Source: Bacteroidetes bacterium RIFCSPLOWO2_12_FULL_37_12
Lineage (GTDB): Bacteria > Bacteroidota > Bacteroidia > 2-12-FULL-37-12
Assembly: GCA_001769655.1 (NCBI GenBank)
Contig: MEPC01000019.1
Coordinates: 1-64,000 of the forward strand
Direction: 5' to 3'
Length of the DNA stretch: 64,000 nucleotides
In this document: piece by piece, positions 10,501 through 18,800 of the stretch
Numbering within the stretch: the stretch's first letter is position 1
How the letters are laid out: each line of letters opens with the position of its first letter
Program-made: the position numbers and the translations under genes
Notes under the pieces: generated by a model
Database searches by the model: none
The model's input: the letters and a program-made list of their open reading frames with translations, nothing else
Told to the model about the DNA's origin: nothing

Positions 10501-13500
10501 ACACAATGGTAATCATATATTCTTCTGCTTCGCCCGAACCGCCGGTACGGCAGGCATCCCCGGCGCCATTTTGATTACCCGTTGCTCTTGAGAAAACACG
10601 CATTCCTGTAATACCTGAAAGGGCTGAGTCGGGGATGAGAATATCAATCGTGGTAGGTACGCCAGGAGTGGAAGATAAACTAACTTGTTGCCATTCCCAG
10701 GTATCATACGTACCACTATGGTTGAAGTCAATCCATACAGAAATTATTGCGTCACCATCTGTAGTGACACTCAGTGGATAAGTCATTCCTGATAACAGGG
10801 TAGTGGTGGCGGATTGTTTGTAATCACCGACTCCACACCCACTTGTGGTGTTATTTAATAAGTCAATAGTGACATTGGTAATACAAGGATTACTTCCACT
10901 TGTTATGGGAGTACAATAACATTGTGTAGGGGGTGCATTACTGATAAGTGTGGGGTTTGATGCTGTGGAACCGTAACCGGTGCAAGTTACAATGCACTGG
11001 TAATAAGTACTAGCCATTTGGTTTGTTACCAATGAAGAAATTGTGTCACCGCTTATATCTGTCCAGGTAGCCCCATCAGGAGATGACTGCCACTGATAAG
11101 ACAAACCTGCTTCGATTGGATTATTTTGAATAGTTAAGGTAAAGTTAGTTCCAGGACATCCGGTTGAATCGGATGCGAGAGTGTTTCCCGGGGATGGAAG
11201 AGCGGAACACGAAGGAGCGGCAATAATGTTTAATGTATAATCTTCTGTTTCAACACGATTTAATTGACTGCAAGGGTCAGTTGGTGCACCGTTATAATAA
11301 CGTTGTCCCCTGATTCTCAAACGGTGTGAGCCAACCGTTGCATTTATTGGAATTGAAAGATTATCTGTAATGGTTAATAAATTGGATCCATTATTTATGG
11401 TGAGCAAAATTTCATTTGATTCAAAGACACCATTATCATTTGTATCCAGCCAGAGTGTATATGCAAGTCCATAATTATAAGAAGAAAGAGAAATGGGAAT
11501 TACAGATCCCTGCATGATAGAAGTACTTTGCGAAGAGGAATAGTCCTCGTATGTAGTACCGGTTGAACATGCACTTGTTACATTAATGGAATCAATGGTT
11601 ACATTAGAAATATAATCAACACAAGGGTTAGACGAAACCGGTGGGATGCAATAACATTGAGTTATACCTGCCATGCTTATGAAAATAGGAGTAGAAGCAA
11701 TTGAACCAAAACCTGCGCAGGTAACAACACACTGATAATAGTTAGCATCAGTTTGATTAGTAACCAAGGTAGCTGAACTTGCACTGATAATGTCCATCCA
11801 TGTAACTCCATCGGTAGAGAATTGCCACTGATAGGATAAACCTACTTCTATTGGATCATTTTGGATGCCTAATGTAAAGTCAATACCGGAACAAGCGGAT
11901 GTGACGGAAGATAACGTGTTTCCGGGAGATGGAATTGCCGAACAGATTGGTGCGGCAGTAATGTTCAATATATAATCTTCAGTTTCCCCATACTGTAATT
12001 GATTGCAGGGATCTGTTGGAACCCCATACCAATAACGCTCACCTCTGATTCTCAACCGGTGCTGTCCTGTTGGAGCATTTATGGGAATTATAAGATTATC
12101 AGTCACAGTAGATAAACCTGTGCTATTAATTATAGTAAGAATGATTTCACTTAATTCAAAGACACCATTATCATTCAAATCCAACCAGAAATTGTATGCA
12201 AAACCATTAACGTAAGAAGAAAGTGAAACCGGAATAACCGAACCCTGCATGATGGAAGTACTTTGGGTTGAGGAATAATTTTCATAAGAAGTAGAGCATG
12301 TACTTGTTACATTTATAGAATCAATGGTTACGTTGCTGATATAATAAGTGCAAGAATAAATGGATGAAGGTGGGATGCAATAACATTCTAACATATTTGT
12401 ATTTTGGCTTACAAGAACCGGAACCGAGGTAGCAGACCCAAACCCTGAGCAAGTAACTATACACTGATAATAAGTGCTTGTAGATAAACTTGTAACAAAA
12501 GTTGAAGAAGTGGCACTGTCAATATTTATCCACGAAATACCATCGGGTGAGGATTGCCACTGATAGGATAAACCTGATTCAATTACTATATTTTGGATGC
12601 TTAGTGAAAAGTCAATTCCAGCACATACAGTTGATTCTGAGGCGAGGGTATTTCCCGGAGATGGAATCACTGAGCATGGAACAGCGGCTAAAATATTAAT
12701 TTTATAGTCCTCAGTTTCCCCGTAACCATAAGTTAAACAAGGGGTAATGTTAGTTCCATCATACCCCTCAGCGTTAATAACCCGCATCAGAGTATTTCCC
12801 ACAGTTGCATTAATAGGAATCGTGAAATTTCCTGTAACGAAATGAGGACCGTCTGTAGTACCTGTTGTTCCATAAGCCAGTTCTCCTGCGTCAGTAAATA
12901 AACCATTTTGATTATAATCAATAAAAATTGCAGTGCCACTGTTGTAATTTCCTCCGCAGGTACCTATTTCAACAGAAAAAGAAACTGTTACCCCTTGCAT
13001 AATATCGGGCACCGCCACCATAGAAGTGTAATCAGAATATCTGCTTAAAATTGAATTACCACCTCCCGTAGTAGTGCAATTGGATGTATTATTTAATGAA
13101 CCAACCGTTACATTAAATATTTCCTCGTCACCTGATGTATTAGCCGTTGAAGCGCAATAACAGTTGAATAAAGTTCCCATGGTGACATTTAAAGGAGTAG
13201 AATTATCAGACAATCCACTGACCGTGCAAGTAACGACACAACGATAATAAGTTGCAACTGATTGGCTTGTGACATAGAAGGAATCCGTTGCTCCGGAAAT
13301 ATTTGTGTAACTTATATTATCGGACGATGATTGCCATTGATGGGTTATTCCACTTGCAACGGTGGATCCGGATAAACTTAATGAGAAATTTTGTCCACTA
13401 CAGGCAGGGTTTGCAGTAGATATAGTGGCTCCTGCAACAGGTGTCCCTGTGCAAGGTGGATAGGATACAGACAGAATTGCCGAATTGGAAATGGCAACGG

Positions 13501-15454
13501 GTGGACAGGTTCCTGTAATACTACATCTGTATTGATACCCATTCATAGAAAGAGTGGCGCCGGTAATATTCATAGTAGTAGTTGTAACATTGCTATAAAC
13601 GCCTCCATCAAATAAATTATTAAATCCAAAACCTTGATTCATTTGCCATTGATAAGAAAGTCCTGCGCCGGTTGCTGTGACACTGAAACTTGCATTAGTG
13701 CCGATAAAAATACTGCTATCTGAAGGTTGAGATAGGATGCTTGGAACACTACCGCTTACTATAACAGAAAGAGTCCTTAGTGCACTTGCACCGCATGCAT
13801 TGGAAGCCATAACGCTTAAATCACCGCTTGTAGCCGATACACTGAAATCAACAATTACATCATTAGTGTTTCCGTTGGTAATAGTAACATCGTTGCCTGA
13901 ATAAGACCAATTATATGTTACAAATGGGTCAAATGGAACAATATAGCTTATTCCTGTTTGTCCTGCACAAACAGTTGAAGAACTTGTTGTAAAATTTAAT
14001 GGTTGGTTAGGAGTAGAATTTACTGTTATCCCAATAGTCCTTGCTATACCTGTGCCGCATGTATTGGATGCAGAAACACTTAAGTCACCGCTTGTAGCTG
14101 AAGAATCAAAATCAACTGTCACTGAGTCAGAAGTTCCGATAATGGTTGCACCTGTTCCCGAATAAGCCCAATTATAGGTTACCGTGGAATCGTTTGGAAT
14201 TATATAGCTCACCCCACTTTGCCCTTGACAAACAGCAGGACTGTATGTAGTAAAGTCAGCCGGTTTAGGAGCGCCAATCTTTAAAACTGCAATGTCAGAA
14301 GTAGCTATAGGATTACATATTCCGATGACGGATACATCATAATTACCCGTATCACTTATTGCTACGGTATCAATAGTGTAAGAAGAATCCGTTGCTCCTG
14401 TAATATCTACACCGTTCTTTCTCCATTGATAAGTTAATCCTGTTCCTGTTGCACTTACAGAAAATGTGACGGGTTGTCCCAAGCATACGCTTTGAGAAAT
14501 TGGTTGGCTTGAAATAAGAGCAGATGTAGATTCAAGTGCATTATTTAATTCAGCAGGATCAAAAATGTATGAATAAGCGAAAGTAGCTGTTTCCCCTGGA
14601 GCAAGATTTCCGAAATAAAATGAAATGGATATTGCTTTATCATCGAACGCACTACCACTTGAAGAAAGTCCGCCGGTGCCATTCCATATATCAGATGCGT
14701 TTCTATTGTCAAAGCCACCGTGAGTGACTCTTGCTCTGCAATCTTTAGAACCTAATCCTAAATAACAGCCAAAAGAACCACCCACAGCACTTACCAATGC
14801 AGTATTTTGAGCATTAGGATTCTGTTGATCTATAGTATTAGTTGTAATATACTCACCTCCAGCTAATGTTGCTTCATTATCCGGGTCTAAACTACGCATA
14901 TAATAAACATTATTTAATGTAGAACCTGTTGTATTTTTTACTACAACCTCTGTAGTGATGTAAAGAGAATTAATTGAAAAATAAGTTCTGGCACTTATAG
15001 TTAAACCGGCAACTGTGCCTTCCCAGGTAGTTGCTATTTCAGCTCCTGAATTAGAATAGGAGATAATTGAACCTGAAATTTCGTTAAACACACAAATTTG
15101 GTTGTTATTGTAGTTAGTTCCGTCGATTTGAACCCCCCAACCTTCTTCAGGAGTACCTGGCAGAAAATAATCTCCGCAATAATCTGGAGAACCAACAGTC
15201 CACCCATCTTTAGTTGCATCGGAGATAAATCCTAATTGATTTGGTGTACTACTACCTCCTCTCGGATAGTACCCTGAAGGAGCATCCACTGATGTTCCAA
15301 AAGTACCACAAGGACTGAGTCCACCCTGAACAAAATTTCCTTTGAGAAAAGCATTTCCACTAATAATTTGTGAAAAGCTGAAAGTTACGGTCATGTTTAA
15401 AACACATGTCAGGAATATAGTTTTTATAATTCCTGATAGATTTTTGTTGCTCAT
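4514..15454 (-). CDS. Giant SprB-repeat/GEVED adhesin with T9SS type A sorting domain
   Basis: A 3646-residue exported surface protein starts at ATG 15452-15454, with a signal peptide ending near FSFSQ (about residue 29). In order: an unrecognised beta-rich N-terminal domain (about 30-310); Ig-like and PKD-like domains (about 312-760); five GEVED domains (near 765-918, 1023-1161, 1265-1408, 1510-1651 and 1751-1898), each opening with CYC and closing with a GETEDY-like motif and separated by Ig-like domains; 22 SprB repeats (about 1900-3555) of about 75 residues with CNGG, GYTYxWS, GTYTVTVTD and C; then a type A sorting domain (VYPNPTQGILNIEF ... NGSYFLIITG). SprB repeats are known from the mobile gliding adhesin SprB of Flavobacterium. 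GEVED domains occur in secreted Bacteroidota proteins and their ligand is unknown. Expected to be exported by T9SS and anchored at the cell surface. Confidence 0.93.
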   Translation of the reverse strand: MSNKNLSGIIKTIFLTCVLNMTVTFSFSQIISGNAFLKGNFVQGGLSPCGTFGTSVDAPSGYYPRGGSSTPNQLGFISDATKDGWTVGSPDYCGDYFLPGTPEEGWGVQIDGTNYNNNQICVFNEISGSIISYSNSGAEIATTWEGTVAGLTISARTYFSINSLYITTEVVVKNTTGSTLNNVYYMRSLDPDNEATLAGGEYITTNTIDQQNPNAQNTALVSAVGGSFGCYLGLGSKDCRARVTHGGFDNRNASDIWNGTGGLSSSGSAFDDKAISISFYFGNLAPGETATFAYSYIFDPAELNNALESTSALISSQPISQSVCLGQPVTFSVSATGTGLTYQWRKNGVDITGATDSSYTIDTVAISDTGNYDVSVIGICNPIATSDIAVLKIGAPKPADFTTYSPAVCQGQSGVSYIIPNDSTVTYNWAYSGTGATIIGTSDSVTVDFDSSATSGDLSVSASNTCGTGIARTIGITVNSTPNQPLNFTTSSSTVCAGQTGISYIVPFDPFVTYNWSYSGNDVTITNGNTNDVIVDFSVSATSGDLSVMASNACGASALRTLSVIVSGSVPSILSQPSDSSIFIGTNASFSVTATGAGLSYQWQMNQGFGFNNLFDGGVYSNVTTTTMNITGATLSMNGYQYRCSITGTCPPVAISNSAILSVSYPPCTGTPVAGATISTANPACSGQNFSLSLSGSTVASGITHQWQSSSDNISYTNISGATDSFYVTSQSVATYYRCVVTCTVSGLSDNSTPLNVTMGTLFNCYCASTANTSGDEEIFNVTVGSLNNTSNCTTTGGGNSILSRYSDYTSMVAVPDIMQGVTVSFSVEIGTCGGNYNSGTAIFIDYNQNGLFTDAGELAYGTTGTTDGPHFVTGNFTIPINATVGNTLMRVINAEGYDGTNITPCLTYGYGETEDYKINILAAVPCSVIPSPGNTLASESTVCAGIDFSLSIQNIVIESGLSYQWQSSPDGISWINIDSATSSTFVTSLSTSTYYQCIVTCSGFGSATSVPVLVSQNTNMLECYCIPPSSIYSCTYYISNVTIDSINVTSTCSTSYENYSSTQSTSIMQGSVIPVSLSSYVNGFAYNFWLDLNDNGVFELSEIILTIINSTGLSTVTDNLIIPINAPTGQHRLRIRGERYWYGVPTDPCNQLQYGETEDYILNITAAPICSAIPSPGNTLSSVTSACSGIDFTLGIQNDPIEVGLSYQWQFSTDGVTWMDIISASSATLVTNQTDANYYQCVVTCAGFGSIASTPIFISMAGITQCYCIPPVSSNPCVDYISNVTIDSINVTSACSTGTTYEDYSSSQSTSIMQGSVIPISLSSYNYGLAYTLWLDTNDNGVFESNEILLTINNGSNLLTITDNLSIPINATVGSHRLRIRGQRYYNGAPTDPCSQLNRVETEDYTLNIIAAPSCSALPSPGNTLASDSTGCPGTNFTLTIQNNPIEAGLSYQWQSSPDGATWTDISGDTISSLVTNQMASTYYQCIVTCTGYGSTASNPTLISNAPPTQCYCTPITSGSNPCITNVTIDLLNNTTSGCGVGDYKQSATTTLLSGMTYPLSVTTDGDAIISVWIDFNHSGTYDTWEWQQVSLSSTPGVPTTIDILIPDSALSGITGMRVFSRATGNQNGAGDACRTGGSGEAEEYMITIVYPVACSALPSPGNTLSSDALVCPGKSFSLSIQNVIYESGLSYQWQSSPDGITWTTISSATNSSLVTSQTANTYYQCIVTCSGIGSTASAPVLVNINTNILECYCIPPTSTSPCAYTPISNVTIDSINVTTACSSGTSYENFSSSQIISASPGSSLPISLSSSGGAGSAYTIWADLNDNGIFETTEILLTITNSSNLSTVTDSIVIPLTAITGQHRLRIRAEYYQNGAPADPCNQLQYGETEDYSLNIITSCSGLNVALSPVSPKCNGGTDGEINSIVTGGISPYTFSWSNSQTSPNLSGINGDTYSVTVTDSKTCTVSASILLNDPVSLTLTMTGINPACSGSSDGTALTTATGGTGVYNYFWSTGSTLATLSGLSPGTYSVTVTDQNLCTQTGSVIISNTSALTLSINGTNPGCNGESNGSASAIPAGGTSGYSYLWSTGDNTPSINALIFGNYSVTVTDANSCTSSGSVILTNPSLLTVNATGNDLSCSGSADGSALAAGNGGSGTLSYVWSSGENTALSSSLVAGTYTVTVSDENFCTKSTSVSLSAPNALLSSTNGTSPACSGGTDGSASVTASGGFGALSYSWSSGQTSAVINGLSIGTYTTTITDANSCTQTNSITLNQPTLISVTINGTDPSCNGVPNGTASASVSGGTSPLFYDWSNGATGPQANNLSSGVSYNVTVTDANSCSQTGSVTLSQPSIITTTLNGTDPSCNGSSDGSATATASGGTGAFNYSWSNASSINIISNLSAGNFTVTVTDANSCKEIKTITLSDPAGIIISASVVNAACVTSNGSATISSGGAAPFSYSWSNGVTDSVNTALIAGSYTVTVTDVNLCTASQAIFVDNITGPTVTLNATPPNCNGGSDGVIIVNLAGGTAPYAYSWSSGATTSFISGLSGNVEYQVTVTDVNNCLGVAGVILSDPEPISLSIVGTDLICNGGTSGSATVTATGGTGSFSYSWNNGDNTSSSTGLSSANYTVNVTDGNSCTKSGSVSLLEPTALTSNVSGTSPACNGGANGSTSVTVSGGIQPYSYMWSSGQTTSAISGLSAGTYTVTITDANSCTLTNSFIVADPPALSLTVSGTNPACNGKSNGSATGTASGGTGAYFYNWSTGVTNATAANLSAGVLYEVTVTDGKSCSQTGSVLLTEPAIIITSISSSNPACNGQSNGMTDLTVSGGTGTYTYLWSEGQTTEDLSGLTAGTYFVTVTDANACTRTNSVSLMEPSLLTLTVSGTNPSCNGGANGTVISTPGGGTGGYTYTWSAGATTQNLSGLLAGTYTVTVTDAGNCTINGSVTLSNPTAVIVSVTGTNPECNGQTNGSATVNGIGGTGSYTYLWSNAETGNSTSGLAGGNYMVTITDGKSCSASGNITLTNPAAITLSFTITNPTCNGNSNGSAIITAGGGTPGYTYQWSSGQTTATISSMPSSTYTVTVTDAKNCTLFGSATLNEPVAVTVTLTGTDPVCGGGNNGSVTATGAGGTGAFTYLWSNAMTTISISALTAGTYTITATDGNNCTATSNITLTAPPVLTVSVTGTNVNCNTGTKGTASATAGGGTAGYTNSWSTGETSSSVTNLSNGSYTVTVTDAKGCTVSGSATVSVPSALIVTVTGSSPGCNGGSNGTASLTTSGGTPGYTYAWSAGATSQNLSSLSAGTFTVTVTDSKTCSVSGSVTLTNPTVVTASVTGTSPICNGGNNGTATVAGTGGTGTFTYLWSTSATTSTLSTLAVGTYTVTVTDGNSCTATGDVTLTEPLAIALSLSGTNPNCNGGTEGSISTTPSGGAGFYTYKWNGGSTTQNRSGLPAGTYTVTVSDAKNCTQSADIILVEPSAIIISITKTDATGSTASDGTASVTPTGGTSPYSYSWSTIPPQTTSTAINLKTGTYTVTLTDSKGCMVTDTVFIDFPDILTENKFSKNISVYPNPTQGILNIEFGKIPDDKVEIQLIDLTGRLVHRETYKIANATSLRSININQVSNGSYFLIITGEEDVYRMMVKVE

Positions 15455-15800
15455 GATAGTTAGTTGTTAAAGTTGAAACTTAATTTGAAACTTGTGAAAT
15501 CAAAAGAAAATAAAGGAAAAATGGTTACTGTTCAGCCAAAGATGAAAAAATACAATTTAGCCACAGATTGCAAGGATTAATGTTAAAAAAAACTTAAAAC
15601 AATTTTTAATCCGTGTAATCAGTGGCTAAATTTTTTTATTATCCAATTTGTGGTTTATTGGCGTTGGTACTGAACAGTAACAAAAAAAAAGAAAAGTAAA
15701 GATAGTTAATGTTTTTTTAAAAACAATGACTTTTATCAAAAAATGGAGATATATTTTTTTTCGGTGAAATTCCAAACATCTCGACGTCCTAATCCACCCC
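15455..15800. other. Intergenic region between the two giant adhesin genes
   Basis: 346 bases with no credible gene. It holds the nested palindromic element at 15524-15681. The remaining flanks are A/T-rich, and neither a clear promoter for the 15454 gene nor a strong terminator for the gene ending at 15801 stands out. Confidence 0.7.
15524..15681. repeat. Nested-palindrome intergenic element, family I, copy 1
   Basis: The outer arms GTTACTGTTCAG (15524-15535) and CTGAACAGTAAC (15670-15681) are perfect reverse complements. Inside lies a second imperfect palindrome of 23-bp arms (15557-15579 TTAGCCACAGATTGCAAGG.. and 15607-15629). Length is 158 bp. A second element at 33528-33687 has the same build, related outer arms and nearly the same length. 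It encodes nothing, so it is MITE- or REP-like. Confidence 0.75.
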
Positions 15801-18800
15801 CTACTCCACCTTTATCGCCTTCCACCTGACCGTCTTATTCCCTTTCCCTTTCATCTCAAAATAGTAAATCCCAGGAAGAAGTTTTCGACAATCAATTCTT
15901 TCAGTGAAGTTGGTTATATGGATGTTCTGTACCTGCAAGCCCTGACTGTTGTAAATTTTCAAGTCAGTAAAACTACCGGAATATCCTTCAGAAAATTTAA
16001 CCATTAATTCACTGCTGAATGGATTTGGAAAAACCAATACAGAAGGGGATGTGTCACTAAAATTAATGGATAATATTTTCGGAACATTAATAGTGTCACT
16101 CTCGCTGCAGTTCTTGCTGTCTTTTACGGTAAGAGTGTAATTACCTGAATTTAATCCCGAAATATCTTCAGTAACAGCCCCGTTAGACCAGCTATAGGTA
16201 TAGGGCGCAGTGCCACCGGTTACGGTGACATTAATTGCTCCATCCCCACTTTGTTTTACAGAATCCACCACAAAACTAATTACCATTGGCTCCGGTGAAT
16301 CTACCTCAGCAATTTTTGCCGTCTTACATCCTTTGGCATCCGTTACCGTTAGAAAATACGAACCGGCAGATACACCAGTTATGGATGATGCTGTTGTTCC
16401 ATTAGACCATGAATAAGTGTAAGGAAGCACTCCTCCGGTTGCAATTGCTGACGCTTTCCCATCCGAAGAGTAAGAGCAATTGGTTGATGTAGTGGTTATG
16501 CTTACCGTTGCCGCTCCCGGATCCGAAAGGGCTGTGCTCTCCGTTTTCTCACATCCATTCACATCAGTGACAGTCATAGAAAAAATGCCCGTGGTCAATC
16601 CACTCAAACTATTTGTAATTGCACCTGTATTCCAGGAATAAGTGTAAGGAGAAACTCCTCCCGAAACCAGCGAAGTCACTGTACCATCACTTACACCACA
16701 GGCAGTAGGATTCGCAGGAGTTAGTGTCACTAATAACTTTTCAGGTTCAGTGACAGTAATGGAGGATGTTACCGTGCAAGCGTTTGCATCGGTTACCGTT
16801 ACATCATAAGAACCGGAAACAAGATTGTTATTGACTGATGTTGTAATACCATTTGACCAATTATAGGAATAGGGTACGGAGCCACCGGTGATAGTTGCAG
16901 TGGCACTTCCTGTAGCTGACCCGTTGCACAATACATTTGCTGAACTATTGGATAGCGTTAAAATAGCCGGTTCAGTTATAGTAATGGAAGAGGATGCAGT
17001 ACAAGCATTTGCATCAGTGACAGTCATCTGATATGTACCCGCCACAAGATCCGATAGTGTATTTAATGTAATCCCGGTGTTCCAATTATAAGAATACGGC
17101 GATGTGCCACCAGACAAGACAGCAGTGGCACTGCCTGTGGAACCACCGTTGCACAATACATTCGAGGAAGAGAATGAAAGTGCTAAAGTAGTGGGCTCAG
17201 AAACAAGTGCGGAGTCCATTCCCTTGCATCCTTTTGAATCGGTAATGGTTAATGCATAAACACCTCCTGAAATATTTGTTTGGCTTGTACCCGTGTTTCC
17301 ATTGGACCATTTATATCCGTAGGGTGCATTTCCTCCCGTAATTATTGTACTTATACTGCCGCTATTATCTCCATTGCAAGCAAGTGACACTGTTGTAAAA
17401 TCAAAAACAAACGTTGCCGGCGCTGATACATTTGCGTTGACGCTTGCCTTACATCCTTTAGAATCAGTTACTACAAGGTTGTAATTTCCTCCGGTACTGA
17501 TGTTTCCGAGATTTTGAACCGTAGATCCTCCTGTCCATAAAAATGTAAATGGAGGTGTACCACCGGATACAGTAGCATTTATACCTCCATCGGATAATCC
17601 GGGACAAGAAACATTAGTTACAGAAAGAGCTACGGTCGGCGAACCGGGATCCGAAATGGAAACGGTTGCGACTTTACTGCAAGAGTTTGCGTCTGTCACT
17701 GTCACCATATATGCTCCGGCTGATAAAGAAGAAATGGTTAGTGTGTTTGCACCATTGCTCCAAGCAATCTGATATGCAGGATTTCCACCGGAAATAGTTG
17801 CAGTGGCACTGCCGTCGCTTACTCCACAGGAAGAAGGATTTGTTCCAACAGCATTTAGTACGAGTGATATTGGCTCTGTAATAGTTGCTGTTGCTGTCTC
17901 AGAACATCCGTTAAAATCGGTGACAGTGCATTGATAATTTCCTGCTGAAAGATTATTTATAAAATCATCAGTGACACCGTTTGACCATGAATAACTGTAG
18001 GGAGTAACTCCGCCGGTCACCGTTAAATTTGCAGTTCCGGAATTTGTTCCGAAGCATGCGATATTTACGGTATTAACTGTTGCCATGACTTTTGCGGGCT
18101 CTGTTATCACGGCAGTTTTTGTATTTGTACATCCTTTTGAATCAGTGACAGTGACTGTATAATTTCCAGAAGATAATGTTCCGATAGTGACACTTGAACT
18201 GCTATTTGACCAAAGATATGAATAGGGCATGTTTCCACCAATTACTTCGGCTGTGATGGTTCCTGAATTGGTTCCCGAACATGTAATATCGGAACTATTC
18301 AAATTAACCGTCAATAAGTCCGGCTCAGTAAGAATGGTTGAATTTGATTGATTACATCCATTGGCATCATTGACAGTAACACTATAGGTTCCGGGAGTCA
18401 GATTGATAATTTTTACGGCATTAGCTCCATTAGACCAAAGGAATGAGTAAGAAGCAGTGCCACCGGTAATTATGGCTACTATTTCTCCTTTATTTTCTCC
18501 TGCACATTTTGTCTCAGTTTTTTCTAACGTAATTACAATCTGTGCTGGCGAAACCACATCTACGCTTTTTACTACTTTGCATCCTCCGGCATCAGTGACA
18601 GTTAATAAGTAATTACCTCCTGTAATCCCTGTCAGGTTTTGCGTTAATAAACCAGTTGACCATGAGTATGAATAGGGAGGAGTTCCTCCTGTTGTGGTTG
18701 TGGAAATAGCGCCATCGGTACTTCCGAAACACGATACATTGATAGTGGAAAGAGTAACGGTTTGTGCTCCTGGATCGGAAATGGAAGCGTTGGCTGTTTT